A DNA stretch of 64,000 nucleotides, from NCBI GenBank assembly GCA_965644295.1, contig CBFFRP010000209.1, positions 82,036 to 146,035 of the forward strand. The letters are read 5' to 3'. The position numbers and the translations under genes were made by a program. Position 1 is the stretch's first letter; each line of letters begins with the position of its first letter. Source of the DNA: Paraphysomonas bandaiensis (lineage: Eukaryota; Chrysophyceae). Shown here piece after piece: positions 11,008-22,239 of this stretch. Below the pieces are notes generated by a model. The model made no database searches. It was given only the letters and a program-made list of their open reading frames with translations, and was not told the DNA's origin.

Positions 11008-12960
11008 TGAAAGTCTTATTATTAGCAGTAGGCATCAAGAACCATCTCCAGATACGTAGTTAGATGAAGACTAATCAAGCTAGATCGACTTCTAACAGTA
11101 ACTAGCTAGTATAAATTCTCCCTCAACAAAGTCGAACTCGCACCTTTTCGTAGTGTTCTGGGGGATAAGTACCGGAGAGACTCTCTCTGGGAAACTAACG
11201 TAAGCCGCAAACATAGTCAGTGGATATTCTTCTGCCCACTCATAGCCGAATGCTTGTGTGGTACAAGGGACACCAATAAGTGCCACTTGTGTAGACGTCT
11301 TTGGGCCCTGACAAATAACAGGCATCCGGGACAGGGCCCACCTGAAAGGTAACCGGGGTATTGGGCTGCCTGCTGAAGTCAAACATCCGGGGTGTTCACC
11401 TTAAGAACTCACAGCGGAAGTGGTCGCATCTTGGTGCTTGCAGCGATGCACAAGCAGCTTCCGTAGCGTTAAATAGTAGGATAAAAAAAGTGTGTACTGA
11501 TTAGTTACAGGTAGAGGTCTAACTAGTTTGTCTAGCATTATCTAGCTACTAAGTTGGTGCAGGTTTTTAACGCCTACTGCTAATAAAATAAGACTTTCAA
11601 TATATAGTATAAATTCTCATATCCTACTATGTAATGCTACAGAAGCTACTTGTGTGTCGCCAGAAGCACCAAGGTGCGACCACTTCCGTTCATATAATGT
11701 GAGGGAGAAGCTCTCTATGGACGTGAGTTCTTGAAGTACAGAAGGATTAGTCAGGAGGACGCCTCTTGGGATAGGGCTCCACAGACAGGACTTTGTGAAG
11801 GAAGAGTCTGTATCAGTAAGTCAAATTTTTCAAACCTGAGATACATGGGCGAGGGGGTAGATTGGGACTCCGGCGTGTCTTGGAATGGCTCGGGCCGCGA
11901 GTTGGGCCTGGAGCAGAGGAGTAGCTGACGGAGTTGGCATCGTGGTGTATCCGCTGAGGCGGGGGAAGTGGAGGAGGAAGGCGACCTGCTGAGGGGCGCG
12001 TTAGGTCTCCTCTTTACACGTATTAAGCGTAGAACCTGCGGTTTACGCTGTGTGTTGCTGTATTTAAATCGTGTGTTGCCACGTGTTTGACGCTGTCTGG
12101 GGGGGAGTCGATGTGACCCCTTACTTGCGACAGCATGAAGACAACTACAATCCTGGACCATTTGTTTTTCTGCAGCTTAAAGCGGTTGAAGAAGGTTAAC
12201 AACTGCTATGTCGAGGGCACGAAGTCCACGCGAATTTAAGGTGCAGTTATATTGTGCTCCAAAAACGCTTTCCTTTTGAGACTCAGTGATAGTTCCTGTG
12301 AAGAATCGTTCAACCTACGGGAGTGAGGTATTCCATGCTCCGCTGGAGAGTTTCTTGAAAATGGCGGTACTCCAAGGTCTGGTAGGGTCTGGTCTAGTTG
12401 GAGTTCCCGAAGACACTCCTTGTGTCTCTGGAAGGCGGATTTACGTATCTGAGTGATGGAGATGTGTGGGCAATCAAGACACATTATGTGTTTGAGCGAG
12501 TCAAGTCGAAAGCCACAGCCGGAGCATCTGGCTTTGTTCAGGTCAAGTCCAAATTTTGTTTCAGCCATATTCCTACCATATCAGGGCTGTATTTGTTCCA
12601 TATCAGGGCTGTATTAAGTATGCGCTGTCGTAGTTGTGAACTCTTCTTAACCTTGGATCTACCGGCCAGTTTGTGCGGAAGTATAAGGCACCGCTCTCTT
12701 TCCAGTATCCAGGTGCACGATCCAGATTATGACCGTAGAGATGGTCACGGAGCGCAGTATAATTCTCTAAAGTCCATTGATCACAAAGAGATTGAAAATT
12801 AGTGATCATAGAGTGGGTAATATACGACGTCAGTGCCATATTCTGGACGTAAGTATACGTTCCATGGCTCTGGCAACATCAATTTCACAGAAAGTGTACT
12901 TGTTACGGTCAACATACAACCAGTCTCCACCTGCAACCGCGTCTGCTATGTAAAGTTTAG
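11008..12960 (-). mobile_element. LINE copy with RNase H and zinc-finger remnants, split by a SINE-like insertion
   Basis: The element runs right to left. At its 5' side (about 12950-12830, minus) the sequence encodes YIADAVAGGDW and a following RNase H-domain end, parallel to TYITDAVAGADW in the 22.8-kb copy. At 12603-12839 and 12236-12568 two minus-strand open segments encode the continuation, including a C-x2-C...H...C zinc finger (CSGCGFRLDSLKH) typical of LINE C-termini. The 3' tail continues to 11008. A 484-bp SINE-like element with its target duplication sits inside that tail at 11121-11618; removing it restores a continuous tail. An imperfect 12-bp flanking repeat (AAAGTTTTGATA near 10994, AAAGTTTAGATA near 12952) may be the target duplication. 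Stops and frame changes mark it as inactive. Confidence 0.7.
11107..11618 (+). mobile_element. SINE-like element copy A with 14-bp target duplication
   Basis: The 484-bp element spans 11121-11604 and is bounded by TAGTATAAATTCTC at 11107-11120 and again at 11605-11618. It begins CCTCAACAAAGTCG like the other two copies. The first 285 bp or so are unique to this family; the final 190 bp, starting near CGGAAGTGG at 11414 and ending with TGCTAATAAAATAAGACTTTCA, are shared with the LINE 3' tail. Long variable target duplications and a shared tail indicate target-primed mobilisation by the LINE. No pol III A/B boxes are evident. Confidence 0.75.
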
Positions 12961-14435
12961 ATACAAATAACAAATGTTGCGGAGCCATATGCAATTTTCT
13001 TCAGATTTTGATTGTATAGCATCATGTTTTGTCCCCTATCATTTGAGAAAGCCGCCTGTCGCTATCAAGAGTACACGGCTGCAGTATGTCACGAACAACC
13101 TTTTGATGTTATAACTGAGTATCAAGGTTCTGGTTGTTAGAATTATACATTTCTCATAAGTTTATATGAAATATCTTTTAATTCATATTTTTTGTATTCT
13201 GTATATAAAAGATTCTACGCAAGATCATTACCTTGTGTTGACTGTTCCGTATAGGCGAGCTTTGTACGGATTAAATAAATTGGAGACACAGCATGTTTAC
13301 CGCGGCATTATATCTTTATAAGTTATGTCAAACAGACATACATTGAACTGTCAGGAGAAAACTTATATATTTACTGTAGAAAGTTATATACTTTTGTCGG
13401 CTAATGATAATTTCACTGTACTGTCTGAATATACACCATAATGTCTGAGTGTTATTTCTCCCTGCTTATGATGAGGTCAGCATTCACCAAGTTTCCTTAT
13501 GCGTAGTTGTCTGTTTAAAAATTGAACCTTTTCATAGCATAACTTATAAACAAACGTTATACAATATCGTGCAAAATTTTCTGTGTAACAACTCGTGCAA
13601 CACTGAGCATGTACATGTAATATATACCCTATTGTAAATAGAATCACTGATGATAAACATTAACATATAGAAGGAAGATACAGCTGCAGTCATACTCCGA
13701 AACTGTATCTCACGTACAACACTTGCTGCGGGCACCATACTAACTCATGAGGTGTTACGTCATCTGTGGCGGAAATAGAGATGATAGAGTGGTAACTGTT
13801 ATTGTGTAAACAGTAATTTTATGGGGTAGAACTATTACCCATACAACCGCATATACATATATTCAGGAACTATAGCGATATATAGAAGGAAAGGTACATA
13901 TATATATGTCTAAAGTATCAGTGAAGCGACGTTGGAACGACTTCTCGCTGCTTACGTGAATATAGTCCCAATTTTCTATAACGTTAAAAGATATAAGCTA
14001 TTGTTTATGTTTGAATCCCCTCTTATCTATTAGTTTAACCTACCTATGAATCACCCTCCCTATATGCTTTAACATACAGCAGCCTCCACCAACCTGCTAT
14101 GTGCTTATGTAGCTATAGGTCAAAGTAACGGTAAACAAATTAAGAGAATTTCATTACAAAGTCATTTTTATAAGAAAAAGGGGGGGTTTATAAGTATATT
14201 TCTAAGTTTTCTATTGTTAAAATCCCTATTTTCATAAATTATGATTTCATGAAAAATCATCGTTTTTTCAGTGAAAGTGAAAAAAAGTGACTTTTTAATG
14301 GAAAAACAATAACTTCTCAATGAAATAAACCATAAACAAGTCAATAAAATCGATATATGCATAGAGATCAATCCATCCATACATGTATATCTATTGAGGT
14401 AATCTTTAAACCTTTAGATTCTTAATTATAGAAAG
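12961..14435. other. Gene-less spacer
   Basis: No credible coding frame is seen. Sequence is AT-rich with mixed short runs. The last 250 bp before 14436 are very AT-rich, with poly-G at 14180-14187, and should contain the promoter of the channel gene. Confidence 0.4.
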
Positions 14436-15575
14436 ATGAACCGTATTGAAATCTCACCAACTATTACAAATCATCATAGAAATGATAGTAATGAAGAATT
14501 ATTTATACAACAGAATATTATATGGAAACTTATACGAAATAAACAATTTGAAAACTCATTTCTGTTTATTATCATACTTAATATAATTTTAGCTGCTATA
14601 ACAGCTGAAAATCGGACTAAATCTACTGATTTAATTGGTTTGATATTTACAATATACTTTTGTATTATTATGATACTTCGAATAGCTGGTAATGGGGTGA
14701 AAAAAACATTGGCAGATGGATGGGATGTGTTTTCTTGGATAGTTGTTATTATTGCAATAGTTGGAGACTCACAACGTATTGGCAATGGGCAGTATGTATT
14801 AGTTTTTTTTTGCTTTAGATTACTTAGAATGTTCAAATTACTACGAGCTCTACCAACGTTACGCATGGCAGTATATGCGGTCCTGACTAGTGTCAGCGTA
14901 ATAGGCAGTTTTGCCGTTACGTTATTGATATTTATCTTTCCAACTGCAATTCTACTGACAGTTGCCATTGGTAATAACTCCAAGCTGGTATGTCGTCGTG
15001 TATCTCTGTGTGCATTGTATATGTAAACATCAAACTGGTCGTAGTTTATTGAATGAAATAGCGAGTGTATACCACCTGTCTTCCATACCAATCTATTGTT
15101 AACCATGAATTTATATCTGATTTTTCAACAGGCACACGAGATGACTGACGAAGGTACGCTTAACAAGGAGCTATGGGGAACACTACCGAAGTCCATGCTA
15201 TCGCTGTTTCAAGTGGCGACCCTCGATTGGGGTGATATTGTGCGCGCATCAGTGCTACAACAGCCACTCTTGGCTATTGTATTTATATCATATATCGTTG
15301 TAACTGGTTTTGCTGTGAGTAATGTTTTCATTACAATCATTGGCGAGAACTACACCACGATATCCAGTAAGAATGCCGAGGATGAAGCAGAAGTAGATGG
15401 CAAAGACGAAATTTTTAATGAATTTCTAAAAGGTTATCCTGCCACGACTGAGCAAATAGAGTCGGCCAGGTTAATTCAATTTTCAAACGCTGAAATTGTA
15501 TGTATGCTGCTAACACTGAATAATCGTATGCTCCAGCATACCCAAGATAATCGCCGTGAAACAGAGAATTCTTAG
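14436..15575 (+). CDS. One-domain voltage-gated cation channel
   Basis: Exons 14436-14987 and 15132-15575 join in phase 0 across a 144-nt GTATGT...CAACAG intron, giving 331 residues. S1 lies near residues 42-58, S2 near 66-82, S3 near 97-110, and S4 carries R128, R131, K134 and R137 at three-residue spacing, the voltage sensor. S5 follows at about 152-178, then a pore loop with filter ATLDWGD (T214-W217), and S6 near 230-252 ending NVFITIIGENY. One six-helix domain with a T-x-D-W-like filter matches the EukCat/CatSper/NaChBac group, which works as a tetramer. The filter has one residue fewer between Thr and Trp than the usual T-x-E/D-x-W. Ion preference (Na or Ca) cannot be told. The cytosolic tail is 75 residues and acidic at first. 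Confidence 0.85.
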
Positions 15576-16590
15576 TTCAATTTATGTTAGAAAGTCTTAC
15601 TTGTTTACGTGTTAGCAGTTAGCAATATTATAGACGATTCTGATGCTCTGCTTATATTTATATTGTCTTGTTTACCGACGTTTAGATGATCAGCCATACG
15701 CCAATTGCCATGAATATAGTATAGGTATGGCAGCACATGGTAACAGTTAGCAGAGTAATACTTTTAATTAAAACAAGTCAATCCTATGAGAGAATTGCAC
15801 TTTATCGCGTTTGCTATCTATTGTTATGAACTACCCAATGAATATTGAGTTTGTTAACACTTTCTAGAGATTACATGCGGCTATTCTAACGACTTCTAGA
15901 GTTAGCAAATAAGTTCAATTGACGACTTGTACTGTTGCTCTGTCAACCAAATCATTCACTCGGCTAGTAGCTTGTAGACCTAGATCCCGTTTTGCTCATC
16001 CTCTATATCAATGAGTCTACACTAAACATGTTTACATCGATATATACTGTCAATGGAGAGTCACAATTGCATACATACATGTATAGATTATCGTCGTATT
16101 ATATTATAAACGTCAAGTACACGGATGTAGTATTCTAGGAAGGGATAGTGCGCAAAATAGTGTGGTAAGATATATAAATATCTGTTTATTTATTAGCCAA
16201 AGTGGTGCTGTCAGAACAGTACTATTCTTGTGGTCTTGCTGATGATAGCTTTATCACATGGACTCCAATCCCAGCTTCCTCCTTACGATAAACAGAAAGT
16301 TTTCTTCTAGAGACAGCCATACCGGACAGTGAAACCATGTGCATATGCACCTTGCTCCGTCGAAGAGGTTCACAGTTTCAACAGAGACATAAGTGTGTTC
16401 TTATGAAGCTTATACATGGCTGTAGCTATAGTGAAGCTGTAGTTGTTGACTGTTACTATCGTGATAAGCTTCATATCCACTCGAGTGATCGTCTCATATG
16501 AGCGCAGAGGACTCTTACTGTGTTACAACTAAACACTATCAGCTGAAAGATGAGTTGATAAGACTGTACAATACGAGCCCAGTCTCCTCA

Positions 16591-16640
<50 letters not shown>

Positions 16641-16815
16641 TGTGGAGGTGTATCTTGGCATGTATGTATGTTGGCATCATATGGATATGCTGCTGTGGAG
16701 CTGACTGTATGTATCCATATAAATATCCATACGACACACTCCATACATAGAGATAGTATTATGTGATTTATATTATGATATAAATCGAATGCACTCATCA
16801 CCATTCGTGGGTAAT
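15576..16815. other. Gene-less spacer with CT/TA microsatellite
   Basis: No coding gene is seen. A compound (CT)n(TA)n microsatellite occupies about 16589-16640. The short frame crossing it is an artefact of the repeat. The rest is unremarkable AT-rich sequence. Confidence 0.45.
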
Positions 16816-16897
16816 GGCAGGATGGCCGAGTGGTTAAGGCGTTGGCCTGCTAAGCCAATGTGCAATGCATGCGTGGGTTCGAATCCCACTTCTGTCG
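16816..16897 (+). tRNA. tRNA-Ser (anticodon GCT)
   Basis: An 82-nt class II tRNA folds completely. The acceptor arm is GGCAGGA with TTCTGTC (two G-U pairs) and discriminator G. The D arm contains GCCGAGTGGTTAAGGC. The anticodon arm is TTGGC-CTGCTAA-GCCAA with anticodon GCT. A long variable arm (TGTGCAATGCATGCG region) and the T arm GTGGG-TTCGAAT-CCCAC follow. The long variable arm and anticodon identify serine, decoding AGC and AGT. There is no intron and no encoded CCA, as expected for a nuclear gene. Seven T at about 16914-16920 provide a pol III stop. Confidence 0.95.
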
Positions 16898-17231
16898 CAA
16901 TAGTCCCCGATATATTTTTTTCACTTTATCAAGCTCCCTAATCAAAAATCAGGGTTTTTTATGTATCTCACACACAATATTCCTAATATACAGGTATAAA
17001 ATAGTAGCAACCTTATATATACAGCTATAAATACTCCGTATATCTTAACCGTTACGTATGCTATGAGTGCTTTGTATGACAGTGCTATGGTACACTGACT
17101 TTTTAAGTAGTGTAAATAACCACACCTTTCGACACATTTCATTCTCTCATATTTTATTTAAGTATCAGTGCAAACATAGCACCGCAGTGAATTTCATTAG
17201 ACTAATTGCTCTTTAAGATACGGTCCCACAA

Positions 17232-18092
17232 ATGGGGTCTGCTGCATCATTGAGCGGTGATACTCAAATCGACATCGACAAAGCAAAAGAGATAGCAGGA
17301 GATGCATGGACACCAGAGCTCGAAGCACGTTTCAAATCAGCTGTTGAAGAAAAAAGTCCATTTACTTTAGACGATGCTAGGAAACTTGCACCTGAATTGT
17401 TTGGAGAAGAAATGGTAGGATTAGAGAAGGTAAAAGAATTGGCTCTTGCAAGCGGAGTAGAGTGGAATGATGAATTAAACAACATATTTGAGGCGAATGT
17501 AGACAAAGAGAAGGGTGAAATACCTTTATCAAAGTGGAAATCTCTTGTGCCAACGCTCTTTGAAACTCCCGAAGAGAGGAAGCAGCGTTTAGACGCGGAA
17601 TTTAGAGCCTTACTGGCGGCTAAGAGCGAGGGCAATGTAGTAGTCAACTACCAAATGTACAACGAAGAATTCCCCATATCGGAAAACACGTTGACAGCAG
17701 CACGCATTGATGAAGACTATGGCTTGACAGATGTCATGCCAGGATGTCGCATCCGCCTTTCAACTATAGACTCGAAGGCGCGTACAACGTATGAGAATGC
17801 TAACAACTGCGAGGCACCTTGGGTAAAAGAAGATCCAGAAGGGACTTTCCGGGAGTTACTCGCGGGGGAGAAATATTTTTGCATAGTTATTGAGAACCCA
17901 GAGCAGTATGCGAAGGATATGGAGGCTCTGCGGGTGCGATTGGAAGCTGAGGGAGGGGCACCGGTAGAGAGCAGCGGTAGAGCAGAAGGATGCTCATGCC
18001 TATATGGCAACCCCTGCATGGACCAATACATATGCAAGGACTGGGACAACAGATATGCTGTAGCAAAAGCAAATGGATGGAAAGGGTTTTAA
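17232..18092 (+). CDS. Putatively myristoylated protein with duplicated helical repeats and a Cys-rich tail
   Basis: This is a single exon of 286 residues starting at ATG 17232. It begins MGSAASLS, a good N-myristoylation signal. Residues about 14-60 and 63-112 look like two copies of one helical repeat (VKELA/AKEIA, then ELEARF/ELNNIF, then LAPELF/LVPTLF). The second includes DKEKGEIPLSKW, reminiscent of a worn EF-hand loop. The C-terminus has clustered cysteines (CSCLYGNPC, YICKDWDNRYAVAKANGW) that could bind metal or form a compact knot. I recall similar C-terminal DWxNR-VAK endings in uncharacterised protist proteins, but no function is known to me. Codon use is balanced and the frame is robust. 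Confidence 0.7.
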   Translation: MGSAASLSGDTQIDIDKAKEIAGDAWTPELEARFKSAVEEKSPFTLDDARKLAPELFGEEMVGLEKVKELALASGVEWNDELNNIFEANVDKEKGEIPLSKWKSLVPTLFETPEERKQRLDAEFRALLAAKSEGNVVVNYQMYNEEFPISENTLTAARIDEDYGLTDVMPGCRIRLSTIDSKARTTYENANNCEAPWVKEDPEGTFRELLAGEKYFCIVIENPEQYAKDMEALRVRLEAEGGAPVESSGRAEGCSCLYGNPCMDQYICKDWDNRYAVAKANGWKGF

Positions 18093-19883
18093 CATTTTAT
18101 AAGAGTGTTGTGTGTGGTGTCTGCATGAACATGTCCATGTACCATGTATAATGTGTTTATGTTTAGTCTGACAGAATATTCTGTGCTTTTGTTTCCGTTG
18201 GCTGGGTTGTATGTACAGGACGTTATGACATTAAGCCTTTGCAATGCGAATTGGCGTTTGTTGCGTTATAGGTTGCTGACAGATGATTCAAATAAACATA
18301 ACAATTGTACTTTATTTTTCGCGTATCCATGGTAGTTACTTGTATTGTTTGTAATGTTATTGTAGCTCTTTCGATTTTTACATTTTTATAAAAGTGTATA
18401 ATATTAACAGCATTTTCTATAGCTGGAATACAAACTGAAAAGTTTGGGCATGCAGAGTCCCCACCTGCTTCCGTCATACAATTATATTGTCTAATATATC
18501 TGGAACATAGACTGTGCTATTAATTATGATCACACCGCGTAACTATGAAGTATGAAGGTCTAGCATTATATATCATATGCTATTGGCTTTGATTTAACTT
18601 CTGCAAATGACGTGAGTGATGAATGGAGGCATCGAGGCATCAGTTCCATAAACTCGATTGCCCTATAACACTGATACACCAGCACAGTCTCGGGGAAATG
18701 CTTTGAATATATTAATTTATATATGTTTTGATAGAGTGATATGATAAAATTGATACTCCAGAGCCCGTCAAAACAACTTTATGTGTGCATGTAACATGCA
18801 AATTTATCCAAGTTATCTAATTTGAAGTTATATACAGCATCATGTACGTGTTACTGTGGATAAATATACCGTCATGTAGAAACAGGCCAATCTTCGTCGA
18901 CGAGTAATCTACCCACGGACATGTCATATGGTTCTCCTGACCTATGCAGGGCAGTAAACTATCCCAGCTTTATGGTATTGGACCTCGAGTACAACTTCGA
19001 TAATCTCCATATTACCATCTATTAAACACTGCTTGAAACTTGACCACCATTTGCTGCTTATGTCTTTGGCTCTTATACTCTAATTGTATCTGTTGAGTAC
19101 GATCTCACATATAGCACACTCTTGAGCTATCTTGTTTACAGCTTGTGGTGCAGCCTCATTATGTATATCATCGTTTATATGAGGAGTTGTATCTTTCTCT
19201 CTACAACAGCTTTAACTTGAATAATATTCATACTTCTATTTGTATTCGCATTTCTTAAGGGATGCCCTGTGCCCTTGCTAACACCCTATACATGTATATA
19301 CAGCTATATGTATGTTATATAAATATAGGGTCAAAGCTGCCAAAAATATCGCTCAAAATGGGCTTTATTTTACTAAAAAGCATGATATTTATCATAAAAA
19401 CTAAAAAAACATAAACTAATTACAAAAAAATGTGTAGAAAACTATTAATTTTCTTATGTAGAATTTTCCAACCGTTTTGTTTTTCAACATACCACCACTA
19501 AAAATTCCATACCATAACTATAAACGTATGTACTCTGTATAGTATACTCCTGTATAATTCTATCCATTGAAACGTAATACGAATACATCACTTCATCTCT
19601 ATACATATACATACATATATGCCTATAATATCATCATATTACTTCTATTAATATTTCAACTTCATTCTTATATGAAGTCGAAGTGAAATTTGTATCTATA
19701 CTCCCCCCTATTGATATTATCATACCAGTCTATCGTATATAATATGATAGTATATGGGGATATATAGGAGGTTATTCTACTATGTAGAAACCTGTAAAAA
19801 AAACTACTACTATTTAATATGATTTTCATTTAATTTATTTATTTATCTGAATATATATATATAAAAGTATAGTTTTGTGAATA
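18093..19883. other. Spacer with decayed coding-like patch
   Basis: No intact gene is present. On the minus strand about 18900-19150 there are two short open stretches in different frames, one containing QECAICEIVLNRYN and one containing WWSSFKQCLIDGN, which look like protein-coding remnants, possibly of a retroelement. The flanking 600 bp before 19884 is very AT-rich and includes TATATATATA directly upstream of the next ATG. Confidence 0.3.
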
Positions 19884-21254
19884 ATGTTAACACATAATCC
19901 ATCTGGTACATTACCACCATTAGAAATCCCATTAAAAACTCAACGTACAACTATTACATCCCCACAATATACTCATATATCAATACATCGTCAATGGCGT
20001 ATAAAAGATACTGGTAAAAAACAAATTAATATGAATATATGGTCATCTGTATCATACATATCACAACAAATGAGTGTATTATCATATGCATTAAATAGAT
20101 ATACAAAAAAAACAGGAGCATTCAATAAATTAACTACGTCTGGTAATAATGATGAGGATGAGACTCCAATGAATGGAATTATGAGGATTATAACATCATG
20201 TATGGAACGTATACAAATTGTTATGTCAGTGAAACAAGCATTAGTTGATATACGTATGCAAATGTTTTTATTATCACCATGGATTGCACAATTTGATCGT
20301 TTATTATCGAATGTGATTCGTATACTTAATGATCGTGCTGCTATGCTATGGAGACGTAATGCATATGTTCCACTGGAGAGGGCCTGTATGCTTCACCAGG
20401 ATGTAACTTCCATCAGTAACATCCTCAACAAAGTATTGACAATTTTTTCTCCTCGTCAAGTTACTGTAGCAGGCACTCCGTGTCTCAAGTCCTCTGGTTC
20501 GTTTACGAATGAGCCCCAGTCGTATCTTGTGGACAGTCAGTTGTGCCCATTAGTGCACCAGGTGATCACCCGCATGCGTTTTCACCTTTCCCGTACAGTG
20601 CCACTCATGTACACCCATGTCGAAAAGTTAATAGTGAAGAGATTAAGCGATGCGCTTTCGACCACAATCAGCAGTTGCTTACACAAAAACAGCTTTCAAG
20701 GCAAGCGGCGAAGCCGAGAGCTTACGCTTGGGAGTACTGTGCGCGATAATCTCCTCCAACCTGTTCTTACCTCTGTGAAGGCTCATTGTCGGGCTCAGTC
20801 TTCCATAGAGCGTATTATGACTGCTGCAACTAATTGCTGCATTGATCGCATTTTGGCGTTTATAAAAGAGAAGAGACTACGCTTTAACGAGGTTGGTGTG
20901 TTTGCTCTAAGTGCACAGCTAGACTGCCTGCTTCAGTGGGTTCTACGTGCCAAAAGTTTTCTTGGATTACCCCCGTCAGCCCGTCTTGTCATAGATGTTT
21001 CTCCGTGGCTTCGTGCGAATGGAATCATGCACATTCTTCTTGCGGCCACGAGTGGAATGCTTCCCGACTCTACCGACTCATCGGACAAAACACGTATCAT
21101 ATGCCGCCATCTTACCATATTTGAGCAAGAACGATGGGCGGAATTGGGTGCTCCCAAGTCTCTGTTATGTGTGAAAATGCCTGTTATGATAGCATTGAAG
21201 AGGCGCGGCGCAGCTGTATCGATATCTGTTTCCTTGGACATTCGGGACATATGA
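19884..21254 (+). CDS. Helical protein, possibly CCDC142/tethering-like
   Basis: This single exon of 456 residues starts at ATG 19884. It appears all-helical with no membrane segment. The C-terminal half has evenly spaced amphipathic helices and the segment RLRFNEVGVFALSAQLDC followed by LLQWVL. That resembles the CCDC142 C-terminal domain and related rod-like tethering subunits, in which an R-F-x-x-x-G-x-x-L-x-x-D-x-x-x-L-x-x-W pattern recurs. The resemblance is from memory and weak. The first 470 bp use almost only A/T-ending codons; from about 20360 codon use becomes balanced, with no splice site at the change. Confidence 0.55.
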   Translation: MLTHNPSGTLPPLEIPLKTQRTTITSPQYTHISIHRQWRIKDTGKKQINMNIWSSVSYISQQMSVLSYALNRYTKKTGAFNKLTTSGNNDEDETPMNGIMRIITSCMERIQIVMSVKQALVDIRMQMFLLSPWIAQFDRLLSNVIRILNDRAAMLWRRNAYVPLERACMLHQDVTSISNILNKVLTIFSPRQVTVAGTPCLKSSGSFTNEPQSYLVDSQLCPLVHQVITRMRFHLSRTVPLMYTHVEKLIVKRLSDALSTTISSCLHKNSFQGKRRSRELTLGSTVRDNLLQPVLTSVKAHCRAQSSIERIMTAATNCCIDRILAFIKEKRLRFNEVGVFALSAQLDCLLQWVLRAKSFLGLPPSARLVIDVSPWLRANGIMHILLAATSGMLPDSTDSSDKTRIICRHLTIFEQERWAELGAPKSLLCVKMPVMIALKRRGAAVSISVSLDIRDI

Positions 21255-22239
21255 CGTCCACTGCTTTATATACTGCAGTATTTTTGAATCGGGCCGCAGA
21301 TATTTTGACACTAGGTGGCATAAAAATGTCACAATAATATGATAGCACGTTAAATTGAATTTAACAGGATTAGGGGAACTTTATGGTGATCATTGTGTTG
21401 TTTTTTTATATTGCGTGTTCTTGTTATGATGTTGATACTAGGTCTCAGTAGATGAAGGTTATATAAAACGAATGGCTCCTGTACCCCAAACTGATATTAC
21501 TACACTATTAAAGCAGGAAGCTGTTGATGAAAGGATAATAAATATTTAAAATATTACATAGAATGATGCATAACCATACTTATCTTTTGTAATATCGGTG
21601 CCCGAAGATGATATTGTATATTTCAAGCGTCGTATTGAACACCTCATGTCTGTTCTTTTCAAACTTCACTTGAACACTTATTGTCTCCGTTTCTATATTC
21701 AATCTGGCATTTAGCGGTTATTTTTGGCTCCAATATATACTATATACGATATAATGACCTATAATTGAAAGGGTTTGGTTAACTTTTCTAGTAGCTGTAT
21801 ATAGTATACTATATACCGCTGACAGTGCACAGTAAGTAACTATGAAGATATTAACAGTGCAGAACTTGGTGATCTTTCGATGAGAAAAAAATGATGATCC
21901 TCTACCTGCGGATGATACTCCACCTACTAGTAATGTGCCCCCAACGGCTATTGCCGCATCGTCTCCGAGCATAACCACTAACACTAGTGTAAGTTGTAGC
22001 GGTGTTATTGCATGTAGTAGTGGTGAGATAGCAATATATGTATGTCTTGTATCCAAAATCAGGCTATTTGGTTGCAGCGTTTACAATCTCAAGAGAGGCA
22101 AATGCAGCTACATATGAGAATATGATATTACAAAACAGTATACTTTAAAGAAATGAATTATTATTAATCTAAGCACTTCACAACATATTCATGTAACATC
22201 TGGTGAGCATCTGTTCTCAGTTCTCAGAGACACCTGTAT
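21255..22239. other. Gene-less spacer
   Basis: No supported gene is seen. Sequence is AT-rich with TATA/TATAC runs at about 21730-21820. Short frames near 21718-22117 overlap on both strands and show no domain. Confidence 0.4.

Noticed and set aside
11008-11598. A 590-bp element with terminal inverted repeats
   Set aside because: The apparent inverted ends are two LINE-type tails in opposite orientation (host LINE and nested SINE-like element); the true boundaries are shown by the 14-bp target duplication.
16498-16804. Short proteins across the CT/TA microsatellite
   Set aside because: Ser-Leu and Tyr-Ile repeats come from the microsatellite; no other support.
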